A program made the position numbers and the translations under genes. Below are positions 1 through 9,745 of a DNA stretch of 64,000 bases, piece by piece. The notes under the pieces are model-generated. The model worked only from the letters and a program-made list of their open reading frames with translations, was not told where the DNA came from and did no database searches. Every line of letters begins with the position of its first letter. The first letter of the stretch is position 1. Source of the DNA: Sinomicrobium weinanense (GTDB taxonomy: Bacteria; Bacteroidota; Bacteroidia; Flavobacteriales; Flavobacteriaceae); the NCBI RefSeq assembly GCF_018863395.1, contig NZ_JAHKRR010000001.1, forward strand, positions 930,001-994,000, given 5' to 3'.

Positions 1-1
1 C

Positions 2-1669
2 GACCGGGAAGTATGGCCCAATAAAGAACGCTTCGAAAAAAAGGACTATGCCTTTACCGAAGAGATCATGCGGAAAGCCGGTGAACTCGGCCTGCTGAGC
101 GTAGCTGTTCCGGAAGAATACGGGGGTATGGGAATGGATTTTGTGTCCACCATGCTGGTCTGTGATTATATTTCCGGGGCAACGGGCTCCATAGCCACTG
201 CCTTCGGGGCGCATACCGGAATAGGCACCATGCCCATCCTCCTCTACGGAACCGAAGAACAAAAAAAGAAATACGTACCCAGACTGGCCACAGGAGAATG
301 GTTTGGCTGCTACTGCCTCACTGAACCCGGCGCGGGAAGTGATGCCAATAGCGGAAAGACCAAAGCAGTACTCAGTGAGGACGGAAAACACTACCTTATA
401 TCCGGCCAGAAAATGTGGATATCCAATGCCGGGTTTTGCGACCTCATGATCGTATTTGCCCGTATTGAGGACGATAAGTACATCACCGGGTTTATTGTGG
501 AATACGATCCGGAAAACGGCATTACCCTCGGAGAGGAAGAACACAAGCTCGGTATCCGGGCCTCCTCTACCCGGCAGGTATTTTTTAACGAGACCAAAGT
601 TCCCGTAGAAAACATGCTTTCCGAAAGAGGCAATGGTTTTAAGATCGCCATGAATGCCCTGAACATAGGCCGAATAAAACTGGCCGCCGCCTGCCTGGAT
701 GCCCAGAGGCGCGTGATCAGCAATTCGGTAAAATACGCCAACGAACGCGTACAGTTCAAAACACCTATCGCCCAATTCGGGGCCATAAAAGCTAAACTGG
801 CGGAAATGGCCGCTACGGCTTATGCCGGCGAATCGGCATGTTACCGGGCAGCGAAAAATATTGAAGACCGGATAGCCATCCGGAAATCGGAAGGTAACAG
901 CCACCAGGAAGCCGAACTCAAAGGCGTGGAAGAATATGCCATCGAATGTTCCATACTCAAGGTAGCCGCTTCAGAAGATGTGCAGAACTGTACTGACGAA
1001 GGCATACAGATCTTCGGCGGTATGGGCTTTTCTGAAGACACCCCGATGGAAGCCGCCTGGAGGGATGCCCGTATTTCCCGTATCTACGAAGGTACCAATG
1101 AGATCAACCGGATGCTCACCGTTGGGATGCTCGTAAAAAAAGCCATGAAGGGACATGTAGACCTCCTTACCCCTGCCCAGAATGTCGCAGACGAACTGAT
1201 GGGGATCCCTTCCTTCGATACGCCCGACTATTCCGATTTATTCTCCGAAGAAAAGGAAATGATCGGCAAACTGAAAAAGGTATTTCTTATGGTGGCCGGA
1301 TCTGCAGTTCAGAAGTACGGCCCGCAACTGGAAGAGCATCAACAGTTGCTCATGGCCGCTGCCGATATCCTTATTGAGATATATATGGCCGAGTCCGTAA
1401 TACTCAGAACGGAAAAACTCGCCAAAAAAGAAGGAGAAGACAAGGCAGCCGCACAGATAGCCATGGCCAGGTTGTACCTGTACAAAGCTGTGGATATCAT
1501 TAACCTGAAAGGAAAAGAAGGGATCGTTTCGTTTGCAGAAGGCGACGAGCAGCGCATGATGCTCATGGGCCTCAAACGCTTTACAAAATATACGAACATC
1601 CCCAACGTAGTTGCCCTGAGGAACACTATTGCGGACAAGTTGATCGCAGATAACGAATATAAATTCTAA
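2..1669 (+). CDS. acyl-CoA dehydrogenase, 5' partial
   Basis: The reading frame is open from base 2, so the gene begins before the window; the ATG at 68 is internal. FAD-dependent alpha,beta-dehydrogenation of acyl-CoA in fatty-acid or branched-chain acyl-CoA breakdown is the family role. Visible signatures are CLTEPGAGSDA (substrate/FAD loop), WISNAG, and RIYEGTNEINR near the end of the dehydrogenase core, whose first Glu (codon at 1088) aligns with the catalytic base of medium-chain enzymes. About 190 residues follow the core, the extended C-terminus common in Bacteroidota enzymes of about 600 residues. A strong hairpin terminator lies 36 bp after the stop. Chain-length specificity cannot be read from sequence. 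Confidence 0.93.
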   Translation, partial: DREVWPNKERFEKKDYAFTEEIMRKAGELGLLSVAVPEEYGGMGMDFVSTMLVCDYISGATGSIATAFGAHTGIGTMPILLYGTEEQKKKYVPRLATGEWFGCYCLTEPGAGSDANSGKTKAVLSEDGKHYLISGQKMWISNAGFCDLMIVFARIEDDKYITGFIVEYDPENGITLGEEEHKLGIRASSTRQVFFNETKVPVENMLSERGNGFKIAMNALNIGRIKLAAACLDAQRRVISNSVKYANERVQFKTPIAQFGAIKAKLAEMAATAYAGESACYRAAKNIEDRIAIRKSEGNSHQEAELKGVEEYAIECSILKVAASEDVQNCTDEGIQIFGGMGFSEDTPMEAAWRDARISRIYEGTNEINRMLTVGMLVKKAMKGHVDLLTPAQNVADELMGIPSFDTPDYSDLFSEEKEMIGKLKKVFLMVAGSAVQKYGPQLEEHQQLLMAAADILIEIYMAESVILRTEKLAKKEGEDKAAAQIAMARLYLYKAVDIINLKGKEGIVSFAEGDEQRMMLMGLKRFTKYTNIPNVVALRNTIADKLIADNEYKF

Positions 1670-1704
1670 TCCCGGTTTCATCGCCGGGAGGTTTTGGTTG
1701 GTTG

Positions 1705-1736
1705 AAAACGCCCTGTATTGTTCAGGGCGTTTTTTT
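1705..1736 (+). terminator. intrinsic terminator of the acyl-CoA dehydrogenase gene
   Basis: Arms AACGCCCTG and CAGGGCGTT around a 7-nt loop are followed directly by a T-run. Confidence 0.88.
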
Positions 1737-1986
1737 ATATTAGAAGGAGTGTAAAGCGCATGATGTAAAACAATACTTGATTTAATTTTCAGCCTGTTCA
1801 ACAAGTATTTTACCCGGTTTTTTTCTGCAGAAAGCAATAAAAATCAGCGCCTATCTGCGATATCTGCGGGCTGGCTTTTTAAATTTTACCATTAATTACA
1901 ATGCTCTGTGTCTCTTTGTGCCTGCTTTGTGAACCTTTGTGATAAAAACAAAACCCATAACATTGGAAATCATATCGTAATTTTTA
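1737..1986. repeat. gene-free stretch with phased CTTTGTG repeats
   Basis: There is no credible gene between the terminator and ytxJ. CTCTGTG at 1904 is followed by CTTTGTG at 1914, 1925 and 1935, spacings of 10, 11 and 10 bp. ATCTGCG occurs at 1853 and 1862. These look like decayed short-repeat arrays of the type seen elsewhere in this window. Confidence 0.5.
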
Positions 1987-2403
1987 TTACCTCTCCAAAG
2001 CCTGAAATACGTTCTGTGCAGTAATATTTCCATGTGAAGTATGGTAGACGACCTTTCCGTCCTTCAAAAGCAGCAACTGCGGGCTTTCGTGCGCAATCCC
2101 GAAGCGGGAGGCAACCGCATTGGAAACCTGGCGGTATGCAAGCAGGTCCAGGTAATACAGTTTTATCCCATCCACGGTCGTATCCCAGTCGCTTTCAAAG
2201 TTCCGATAGGCCATCCGGCTGATCCCGCATCTTGTACTGTGTTTAAAGATAATCACAGCGGTCGAGGCGCTCTCCTGCACAATTTCATCCAGCTGTCCTT
2301 CTGATGTCAACGGGATCCACTCCGGCCCTTTTTTTCTTTTATCCTGCTCCTCTCCTCCCCTTCCCGGGGTCTTTTTTCCAAAAATAGTATCGAAAAAACC
2401 CAT
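1987..2403 (-). CDS. ytxJ: bacillithiol-system thioredoxin-like protein YtxJ
   Basis: A 138-residue thioredoxin-fold protein of the YtxJ family, expected to act in the cytoplasm in thiol redox exchange with bacillithiolated proteins. The family marker is the single-cysteine motif HSTRCGISRMA, where a normal thioredoxin would have CxxC; a C-terminal strand LLLLKDGKVVYHTSHGNI completes the fold. The ATG at 2403 (MGFFDTIFGKK) is preferred to an in-frame ATG 45 bp upstream because the extra residues are hydrophobic and atypical, and because a -7 promoter motif overlaps the longer version. It is divergent from clpB, which suits a stress-response neighbourhood. Function is from family knowledge; no bacillithiol synthesis gene is in the window. 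Confidence 0.85.
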   Translation of the reverse strand: MGFFDTIFGKKTPGRGGEEQDKRKKGPEWIPLTSEGQLDEIVQESASTAVIIFKHSTRCGISRMAYRNFESDWDTTVDGIKLYYLDLLAYRQVSNAVASRFGIAHESPQLLLLKDGKVVYHTSHGNITAQNVFQALER

Positions 2404-2434
2404 AACTTTATATCGTAATATAATATTCAGTTTG

Positions 2435-2442
2435 CAAATGTA
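2435..2442 (-). promoter_or_regulatory. -7 promoter motif for ytxJ
   Basis: On the minus strand this reads TACATTTG, a perfect TAnnTTTG. The predicted start of transcription is about 25 nt before the ATG at 2403. No good -33 TTTG is seen at the usual spacing. Confidence 0.42.
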
Positions 2443-2614
2443 CGGCATCCTGATGACTTATACATCAGGGAGATCCATTCAGATACCTGCATACTAACAC
2501 GTCAAATTGTCGTTTATTTTTAAGAAATTACTGACATATTGTCTGCACATCTCTCTTGGAACAGGAATTGACTAAGCAAAGTCATAACGCAAAAAAACAA
2601 AAGAACACATACAG

Positions 2615-5227
2615 ATGAACCTTAACAATTTTACCATAAAATCACAGGAGGCCATCCAGCAGGCACAGCAGATCGCCCAGGGATACGGCCATCAACAGAT
2701 CGAGAACGAACACCTCTTCAAAGCCATTTTTGAAGTGGATGAGAACGTATTGCCTTTTCTCCTTAAAAAACTGCAGGTCAATGTACCGCTGCTCAAACAG
2801 ATACTGGATAAGACCCTTGAAAGTTTTTCTAAGGTAGAAGGCGGGCAGCTCATGCTTTCCAGGGAAGCGGGGTCCACCCTCAACGAGGCCGGTATTATAG
2901 CCAAGAAAATGAACGATGAATACGTTTCTGTCGATCATTTGATCCTGGCTATTTTTAAGTCCAAAAGCAAGATCGCCCAGATACTGAAAGACCAGGGAGT
3001 GACCGAAAAAAACCTCAGGGCTGCCATTGACGAACTCAGAAAAGGCGAAAGGGTTACGTCGACCGGGGCTGAGGAAACCTATAACGCCCTGAACAAATAT
3101 GCCAAGAATCTCAACCAGCTGGCCAATGACGGAAAGCTCGACCCCGTGATAGGCCGGGACGAGGAGATACGCCGTGTGTTGCAGATCCTCTCAAGGCGGA
3201 CCAAGAACAACCCCATGCTGGTCGGAGAACCGGGTGTGGGTAAGACTGCGATTGCCGAAGGACTGGCGCACCGGATCATACAGGGAGACGTTCCTGAAAA
3301 CCTCAAGGACAAGGAAATATACTCCCTGGATATGGGGGCACTGATCGCCGGTGCCAAATACAAGGGTGAATTCGAAGAGCGGCTGAAATCCGTGATCAAG
3401 GAAGTCACCTCTTCTGATGGAAATATCGTGATGTTTATCGATGAGATACACACCCTCGTAGGTGCCGGGGGGGGCGAAGGCGCCATGGATGCAGCCAATA
3501 TTCTCAAACCTGCCCTGGCCCGGGGTGAGCTCAGGGCCATCGGGGCCACCACGCTCGACGAATACCAGAAGTATTTCGAAAAGGACAAGGCCCTGGAACG
3601 CCGTTTCCAGAAAATCGTAGTGGATGAGCCCGACACCGAAAGCGCCATTTCCATACTCCGCGGTATCAAGGAAAAATACGAAACCCACCACAAGGTCAGG
3701 ATCAAGGATGAAGCCATTATTGCTGCTGTTGAACTGTCTCAGCGATACATCACCAACAGGTTCCTTCCGGATAAGGCAATCGACCTTATGGACGAGGCCG
3801 CATCGCGCTTGCGTATCGAGATCAATTCCAAACCCGAGGAACTCGATGTCCTGGACCGGAAGATCATGCAGCTCGAAATTGAGATCGAAGCTATAAAACG
3901 CGAAAACGACGAAGAGAAACTCAAAGCGCTGAACGCTGACCTTGCCAACCTGAAAGAAGACAGGAAGGAGATCTATGCCAACTGGCAGGGCGAAAAAGAG
4001 GTGGTAGATAATATCCAGAATGCCAAAGAGGCCATAGAGAATTACAAACTCGAAGCCGAACGCGCCGAACGCGAAGGCGACTACGGAAAAGTGGCGGAAT
4101 TGCGCTACGGAAAGATCAAGGAAACCCAGGAAAAACTGGACAAACTGCAGGAACAGCTCACAGAGCAACAGGAAGGTGGAAGCCCGCTTATCAAGGAAGA
4201 AGTGACCAATGAGGATATTGCCGAAGTCGTTGCGAAATGGACAGGCATCCCGGTAACCAAAATGCTGCAAAGCGACCGGGAAAAGCTGTTGAAACTGGAA
4301 GACGAACTGCACAAAAGGGTGATCGGCCAGGAAGAGGCCATACAGGCCGTTTCTGACGCCATTCGCCGAAGCCGTGCAGGATTGCAGGATGAAAAGCGCC
4401 CCATCGGTTCTTTCCTCTTTCTCGGAACTACGGGAGTAGGTAAAACCGAACTGGCAAAAGCGCTTGCAGAATACCTGTTTGACGACGAAAGTGCCATTAC
4501 GCGTATCGATATGAGCGAATACCAGGAGCGCCATGCCGTAAGCAGGCTTGTAGGGGCACCTCCCGGATATGTGGGTTATGACGAAGGCGGACAGCTTACC
4601 GAAGCCGTGAGGCGTAAACCCTACTCGGTAGTCCTGCTCGACGAGATCGAAAAGGCCCACCCCGATACTTTTAATATATTGCTCCAGGTCCTGGATGAAG
4701 GCCGTCTTACGGACAACAAGGGGCGCCTGGCAGATTTCAGGAACACCATTATCATCATGACCAGTAACCTCGGCAGCCATATCATACAGGAAAAGTTCGA
4801 AAATGTGAGCGACCTGCACAGCGCCACCGAAGCCGCCAGGGTGGAAGTGCTCGGGTTATTGAAACAGACCGTAAGGCCGGAATTCCTGAACCGTATAGAC
4901 GATATCATTATGTTTACACCTTTATCAAAGGCCGATATCAGTGAAATTGTCCGGTTACAGCTTAAGAATGTTACCAAAATGATCGCCAGGCAGCACATTG
5001 TCCTGGATGCGACCGAAGAAGCCATTTCATACCTGGCTAAGAAAGGATTCGACCCCCAGTTTGGTGCAAGACCGGTAAAACGGGTGATCCAGAAGGAAGT
5101 GCTCAATGAACTTTCCAGGGAGGTCCTGAGCGGCAAAGTATCTGCCGACAGCATTGTGCTGCTGGATGAATTTGACGATAAGCTGGTCTTCAGGAACCAG
5201 ACAGAGACAGATACGGTAGAGAAATAA
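2615..5227 (+). CDS. clpB: ATP-dependent chaperone ClpB
   Basis: Hexameric Hsp100 disaggregase that works with DnaK to re-solubilise aggregated proteins in the cytosol. The 870 residues fit the family. In order: N-terminal Clp repeats (about 1-150), first AAA+ domain with Walker A GEPGVGKT (G204-T211) and [12 protein letters not shown], the long coiled-coil middle domain (about 400-530) that separates ClpB from ClpA/ClpC, and the second AAA+ domain with GTTGVGKT (G604-T611) and the pore loop GYVGYDEGG. It ends in a shared bidirectional terminator. It is divergent from ytxJ with a 211-bp gap. No clear TAnnTTTG promoter could be placed upstream. Confidence 0.97.
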   Translation: MNLNNFTIKSQEAIQQAQQIAQGYGHQQIENEHLFKAIFEVDENVLPFLLKKLQVNVPLLKQILDKTLESFSKVEGGQLMLSREAGSTLNEAGIIAKKMNDEYVSVDHLILAIFKSKSKIAQILKDQGVTEKNLRAAIDELRKGERVTSTGAEETYNALNKYAKNLNQLANDGKLDPVIGRDEEIRRVLQILSRRTKNNPMLVGEPGVGKTAIAEGLAHRIIQGDVPENLKDKEIYSLDMGALIAGAKYKGEFEERLKSVIKEVTSSDGNIVMFIDEIHTLVGAGGGEGAMDAANILKPALARGELRAIGATTLDEYQKYFEKDKALERRFQKIVVDEPDTESAISILRGIKEKYETHHKVRIKDEAIIAAVELSQRYITNRFLPDKAIDLMDEAASRLRIEINSKPEELDVLDRKIMQLEIEIEAIKRENDEEKLKALNADLANLKEDRKEIYANWQGEKEVVDNIQNAKEAIENYKLEAERAEREGDYGKVAELRYGKIKETQEKLDKLQEQLTEQQEGGSPLIKEEVTNEDIAEVVAKWTGIPVTKMLQSDREKLLKLEDELHKRVIGQEEAIQAVSDAIRRSRAGLQDEKRPIGSFLFLGTTGVGKTELAKALAEYLFDDESAITRIDMSEYQERHAVSRLVGAPPGYVGYDEGGQLTEAVRRKPYSVVLLDEIEKAHPDTFNILLQVLDEGRLTDNKGRLADFRNTIIIMTSNLGSHIIQEKFENVSDLHSATEAARVEVLGLLKQTVRPEFLNRIDDIIMFTPLSKADISEIVRLQLKNVTKMIARQHIVLDATEEAISYLAKKGFDPQFGARPVKRVIQKEVLNELSREVLSGKVSADSIVLLDEFDDKLVFRNQTETDTVEK

Positions 5228-5245
5228 ATTTAATAACATATCAAC

Positions 5246-5282
5246 AAAAAAATAGCGGGAAAGAAGATCCCGCTATTTTTTT
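5246..5282. terminator. bidirectional terminator between clpB and the TPR gene
   Basis: AAAATAGCGGGA and TCCCGCTATTTT form a long stem flanked by an A-run and a T-run, so it can terminate the two convergent genes in both directions. Confidence 0.88.
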
Positions 5283-5308
5283 ATTTGAATTCAGCGTGTT
5301 GCCGTTCA

Positions 5309-6589
5309 CTATTGTTCCATAGAACCCAGCTTCGCTTTCATTTCTTCGTATTTGGCATTCTCGCCTATCGAACCGTAAATATTCATAAGTGTTTTTGTTG
5401 CTTCAACACTTTTAGGGTTCAGTTCCAGGATCTTTTCCAGGTAAGGGATCGCTTTCTTGTACAGGCCTTCCCTTTTATCTTTCAACACGTCATAACGCTT
5501 GTTGTCGGCCTGAGAAGTCCCGAGACTGTTCATTTCGTCTACAATAGCCACTTCTTCACCCAGGACCAGGGAAGCCATGTTCATATAACTGGCTTCGTTT
5601 TTAGGATCGAGCTCAATAGCTTTTTCGTAATACTTTTTGGCTTGCTCCTTATCACCTTGTTCGGCAGTGATAACACCCAGGTTGTAATAAAGCATGGGAT
5701 TGTTCGGGTCTTTCTGAATAGCCTGCTCCATAATCTCCTTGAACTTGTCTTTCTGGTCGAGTTTGATGTAAAGGTTGGCTTCGGTCATCAGAAGGTTAAG
5801 ATCTTCCGGATCAATTTTTCTGGCCTCTTTTACTGCATCTATGGCTTTCTGGCTATCTCCCTTCTGATTGTAGATATACGCGATGTTTTTTACAATCTCA
5901 GGCAACCTGGATTCTGTTTTCTCTTCTTCCGGGTCCTTGTAGGTACCGGCCTTTACCATAAGGTCGCGCTGGTCCTTGGGCAGTTCTTCTCTTTCACCAC
6001 TTTCTTTGTTGGTGGCAAAATACCTTGTGGTTTCTCCGGTGTATCCCAGGTCTTTCAACTCTTTGTAATATTCCAATGCAGTGTCGAAATCTTCGCCGTT
6101 CACGGCGCTGGATGCTGCAAAGTAGAGGTAGTCCTGATTGTTAGTGTCGAGCTGGTAAGCCATGTACAGTTTTTTGGCTGCTACGGCATAGTCTTTGTTC
6201 TTATTGTCTTCTACGGCAGCATTCACCAGGTCGGCAGAGATGGTCTGGATGAGTTGGGAGGCTTCTCCCGTATATTTTTCTCTTCCTGATTCTTTTTCGA
6301 CAGCGATAAGTTGTTTAAAGGCCTCTACTGCTTTTTGATAAGCGGCATCGGTATTTCCTCCTTTTTTTGCTTCCTCGTAGTTTACTTTACCTTCAAGGAA
6401 ATAATATTGTGCCTTGTACTTATCGTCAGCAGAAGAAATGGAGCCGTCAAGGCTTTGCAAAGCTGACTTGGCTTCCGTGATACTCCCGTTTTTTAATGCC
6501 TTTTCCGCATCTCTAAGTTCTTTCTTCTGCGCGATGGATAACGAAGAGATCAACAACGACGCGGAAAAAATAAAAATCTTTTTCTTCAT
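5309..6589 (-). CDS. exported tetratricopeptide-repeat protein
   Basis: A 426-residue protein with a Sec signal peptide (MKKKIFIFSASLL...SIAQ, cleavage near residue 20), so periplasmic or envelope-located. The mature part is helical, with the clearest TPR pair in the C-terminal half (PMLYYNLGVITAEQGDKEQAKKY and the following helix). TPRs are protein-interaction scaffolds; the partner is unknown. The central region is very rich in Lys, Glu and Asp. The gene lies downstream of gyrA on the same strand, 112 bp after its stop, and could be read through or use its own promoter. Conserved, uncharacterised genes like this are common in flavobacteria. Confidence 0.85.
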   Translation of the reverse strand: MKKKIFIFSASLLISSLSIAQKKELRDAEKALKNGSITEAKSALQSLDGSISSADDKYKAQYYFLEGKVNYEEAKKGGNTDAAYQKAVEAFKQLIAVEKESGREKYTGEASQLIQTISADLVNAAVEDNKNKDYAVAAKKLYMAYQLDTNNQDYLYFAASSAVNGEDFDTALEYYKELKDLGYTGETTRYFATNKESGEREELPKDQRDLMVKAGTYKDPEEEKTESRLPEIVKNIAYIYNQKGDSQKAIDAVKEARKIDPEDLNLLMTEANLYIKLDQKDKFKEIMEQAIQKDPNNPMLYYNLGVITAEQGDKEQAKKYYEKAIELDPKNEASYMNMASLVLGEEVAIVDEMNSLGTSQADNKRYDVLKDKREGLYKKAIPYLEKILELNPKSVEATKTLMNIYGSIGENAKYEEMKAKLGSMEQ

Positions 6590-6684
6590 GGGTCTTGAAT
6601 TAATAAGTTTTTAGTTCTTTAATTATATCCGTGTTAACAACGGCTTAAGATTAGGTTTATTTTTTGATTTTACCCAAAAAAGGG

Positions 6685-6692
6685 CAAAAGTA
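6685..6692 (-). promoter_or_regulatory. possible -7 motif for the TPR gene
   Basis: Minus strand TACTTTTG matches TAnnTTTG, but no -33 element is placed correctly and the leader would be about 85 nt. It lies just past the gyrA stop. Confidence 0.28.
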
Positions 6693-6701
6693 TTAACAAA
6701 A

Positions 6702-9221
6702 TTAATCATTTATATCCACATGGTCAGTCCCGGCGTCTATGATATCCTCATCTCCGTTCTCTTCACGCATCACCTTGGCTACCGCTGCAATGGAATCCTT
6801 GCCTTTGATATTGATAAGTCGTACGCCTTGTGTTGCACGGCCCATAACACGCAGGTCACTCACTTTTAATCGTATGGCAATTCCGGATTTATTGATGATC
6901 ATCAGGTCATCCGTATCCGATACGCTTTTTATAGCTACTAATTTACCGGTTTTTTCCGTAATAGAAATAGTTTTTACGCCTTTTCCGCCCCGGTTGGTGA
7001 TCCGGTATATCGGGCTGCCGTCTTCCGGATCGTCTATAAAGGTACGTTTCCCGTAGCCGTTTTCCGATACGACCAGCACGCTTTCTTCCTGCGGATTGTT
7101 AACGGTGATCATGCCTACAACTTCGTCCGATTCGTCGGCCAGCCTTATTCCTCTTACTCCGGAAGCGTTCCTTCCCATCGGCCTGGTCTTCTCTTCTTCA
7201 AAACGAACCGCCTTGCCCGACCTTACGGCCAGCATTACCTGGCTGTTGCCCGTAGTGAGCTTGGCTTCCAGCAATTCGTCGTCTTCCCGGATGGTAATGG
7301 CATTAATACCATTTTGCCGCGGACGGGAATACTGTTCCAGCGAGGTTTTTTTCACGATACCTTTTTTGGTGGCCATGATCACATAGTGATTGTTGATATA
7401 TTCCTCGTCCTTGAGGTCTTGCGTACAGATAAACGCTTTCACCTTGTCGTCCTGGGAGATATTGATAAGGTTTTGTATGGCTCTTCCTTTGGAGGTTCGC
7501 GTTCCTTCCGGAACTTCATAGACCCTCAGCCAGAAACATTTTCCTTTCTGGGTGAAGAACAGCATGTACTGGTGATTGGTCCCTACAAAAAGATCTTCCA
7601 GGAAGTCCTCGTTCCGTGTTGTAGATGCCTTCTGCCCTACACCTCCCCTGTTCTGGGTCTTGTATTCCGAAAGCGAGGTCCTTTTAATATATCCCGCATG
7701 AGAAATGGTGATCACCACCTGCTCGTCCGGAATCATATCTTCGATACTCAGGTCACCTCCGGCATATTCGATGTCAGACCTTCTCGGGTCACCGTATTTT
7801 TCTTTGACCTCGAGAAGTTCTTCCTTGATGATCTCCATCCTGCGCTCTTTACGGGCCAGGATGTCCTTCAGTTCTTCGATAAGGTTTTTGATCTCCTCAT
7901 ATTCTGCACGGAGCTTATCCTGCTCCAGTCCGGTGAGTTGTCTCAGGCGCATTTCTACTATGGCCCTGGCCTGGATTTCAGAAAGTGAGAACCGTTCTAT
8001 CAGTTTTTCCCGGGCCTCTTCCGTATTGCTAGATGCCCGTATCAGGGCGATCACTTCATCTATATTGTCCGAAGCAATTATAAGTCCTTCGAGGATATGT
8101 GCCCTTTCTTCGGCTTTTCTCAGCTCGAACTCGGTCCTTCGCACCACAACCTCGTGACGATGTTCCACAAAATGGTGGATCATCTCCTTCAGGTTCAGTA
8201 ATTGCGGCCTGCCATGCACCAGGGCAATGTTATTGACACTGAAGGAAGATTGCAGGGCCGTATATTTATATAAGGTATTGAGTACGATATTGGGTATGGC
8301 GTCCCTTTTCAGTATATATACGATACGCATTCCCTTCCGGTCCGATTCGTCCCGTATATTGGAAATGCCTTCCAGTTTCTTATCGTTTACCAGTTCGGCG
8401 GTTTTCTTGATCATTTCCGCCTTGTTCACCTGGTAGGGGATTTCCGTGACCACAATACACTCGCGTCCCTGTATCTCTTCGATAGTGGCCTTGGCACGGA
8501 TAACCACTCTTCCTTTTCCTGTTTTGAATGCTTCCCTTACGCCGTCATAGCCGTAAATGATCCCCCCGGTAGGAAAATCAGGGGCCTTGATATGCTGGAT
8601 GAGCTCATCTATTTCTATATCGTTATTATCGATATAGGCAATGGTACCGTCTACCACTTCCGACAGGTTGTGGGGAGGCATATTTGTAGCCATTCCTACG
8701 GCGATCCCCGAAGCACCGTTGATCAAAAGGTTAGGTACCCGGGTAGGCAGTACGGTGGGCTCTTTTAAAGAATCGTCAAAATTAAGGCTATGGTCTACTG
8801 TCTCTTTGTCTATATCTGCCAACATGTCTTCCGAGATCTTACGCATCCGCGCCTCGGTATATCGCATTGCAGCGGGCGGATCTCCATCGACAGAACCAAA
8901 ATTACCCTGTCCGTCAACCATCATATAACGCAGGCTCCACTCCTGGGCCATCCGTACCATGGTGTCATACACAGAGCTATCCCCGTGCGGGTGGTACTTA
9001 CCTAAAACCTCTCCTACTATCCTCGCCGACTTTTTGTACGATCTGTTGCTCATCACCCCAAGCTCATACATTCCAAACAAAACTCTCCGGTGTACCGGCT
9101 TTAATCCGTCTCTCACATCGGGAAGGGCACGTGACACAATGACCGACATCGAATAATCGATATAGGCGGATTTCATCTCGTCTTCGATATTAATAGGTAT
9201 CAGTTTTTCTCCTTCTGCCAT
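6702..9221 (-). CDS. gyrA: DNA gyrase subunit A
   Basis: The breakage-reunion subunit of gyrase; with GyrB it introduces negative supercoils. At 839 residues it has normal length. The N-terminus carries [20 protein letters not shown], the catalytic tyrosine is in [10 protein letters not shown], and the quinolone-resistance region reads [12 protein letters not shown], with Ser and Asp at the positions equivalent to E. coli 83 and 87 (the susceptible-type residues). The C-terminal beta-pinwheel follows. The gyrase box, QRRGGKG in E. coli, is QNRGGVG here (from Q523), and a second NRGGKG lies further on. The box supports gyrase rather than topoisomerase IV ParC. It has a long upstream gap filled with repeats. 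Confidence 0.96.
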   Translation of the reverse strand: MAEGEKLIPINIEDEMKSAYIDYSMSVIVSRALPDVRDGLKPVHRRVLFGMYELGVMSNRSYKKSARIVGEVLGKYHPHGDSSVYDTMVRMAQEWSLRYMMVDGQGNFGSVDGDPPAAMRYTEARMRKISEDMLADIDKETVDHSLNFDDSLKEPTVLPTRVPNLLINGASGIAVGMATNMPPHNLSEVVDGTIAYIDNNDIEIDELIQHIKAPDFPTGGIIYGYDGVREAFKTGKGRVVIRAKATIEEIQGRECIVVTEIPYQVNKAEMIKKTAELVNDKKLEGISNIRDESDRKGMRIVYILKRDAIPNIVLNTLYKYTALQSSFSVNNIALVHGRPQLLNLKEMIHHFVEHRHEVVVRRTEFELRKAEERAHILEGLIIASDNIDEVIALIRASSNTEEAREKLIERFSLSEIQARAIVEMRLRQLTGLEQDKLRAEYEEIKNLIEELKDILARKERRMEIIKEELLEVKEKYGDPRRSDIEYAGGDLSIEDMIPDEQVVITISHAGYIKRTSLSEYKTQNRGGVGQKASTTRNEDFLEDLFVGTNHQYMLFFTQKGKCFWLRVYEVPEGTRTSKGRAIQNLINISQDDKVKAFICTQDLKDEEYINNHYVIMATKKGIVKKTSLEQYSRPRQNGINAITIREDDELLEAKLTTGNSQVMLAVRSGKAVRFEEEKTRPMGRNASGVRGIRLADESDEVVGMITVNNPQEESVLVVSENGYGKRTFIDDPEDGSPIYRITNRGGKGVKTISITEKTGKLVAIKSVSDTDDLMIINKSGIAIRLKVSDLRVMGRATQGVRLINIKGKDSIAAVAKVMREENGDEDIIDAGTDHVDIND

Positions 9222-9745
9222 ATTAAAAAAATTAATTATACAGGTTTAATTTCAAATCGAGCCAATATACGGATTTTATTGACTTTACTTTTCTAAAACG
9301 CGCTCCTTTTTTAAGTATTTTATCAACAGCGGGCGCGAACAGTAATATGTGGTATTATTTTTGCTGATTGCCAGTGTATTCGGTGGTCGGTGCCCGGTAT
9401 TCAGTAATCGGTATGCGGTGATCGGTAAGTAGTTTTAAATACAGGTTACGAATACAGACAACCTCTTATTAAGAGGTAAAAGACCCCGCAGGCAACCGTC
9501 AAATCAAAATGCGAACCACCTGCCACCGAATACCGAATACCGTATACAAATTACCCCCGCCTTCCGGTTAATAAATTGAACCCGAAAAATTTTTGTTTTT
9601 CATAGATTTTTCGTCTATTAGCAGTAAGTTCCATTTCAAAGGGTACAGTTTTTGTAATAGTGTTGTAGATTTTTATTATTTTTAAACCTGTCCCCATTAC
9701 ATGTACCGAATTAATGACCCGGGGATATCGAAAGGAGACAAAATT
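9222..9745. other. 524-bp intergenic region between gyrA and clpC
   Basis: No credible gene. It must hold divergent promoters for gyrA and clpC, but no consensus TAnnTTTG with a good -33 was found. The middle holds the heptamer inverted repeat at 9378-9545. An AAAGGAGA Shine-Dalgarno sequence at 9731-9738 serves clpC. Confidence 0.7.
9378..9545. repeat. heptamer array with inverted arms, ACCGNNN type
   Basis: From 9378 to 9426 there are seven adjacent 7-mers of the form NNNCGGT: ATTCGGT, GGTCGGT, GCCCGGT, ATTCAGT, AATCGGT, ATGCGGT, GATCGGT. After a spacer of about 98 bp the opposite orientation appears at 9525-9545 as ACCGAAT, ACCGAAT, ACCGTAT. The arms could fold into an imperfect cruciform or RNA hairpin. 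The same heptamer family recurs near 14.0 and 49.9 kb. Confidence 0.75.

Noticed and set aside
3191-4819. 542-codon open frame antisense to clpB
   Set aside because: It is a frame shadow of a highly conserved chaperone gene; the translation is rich in Phe, Gly and His with no domain.
5285-6289. 334-codon frame antisense to the TPR gene
   Set aside because: Overlaps a gene with signal peptide and TPRs, and its product is improbable in composition.
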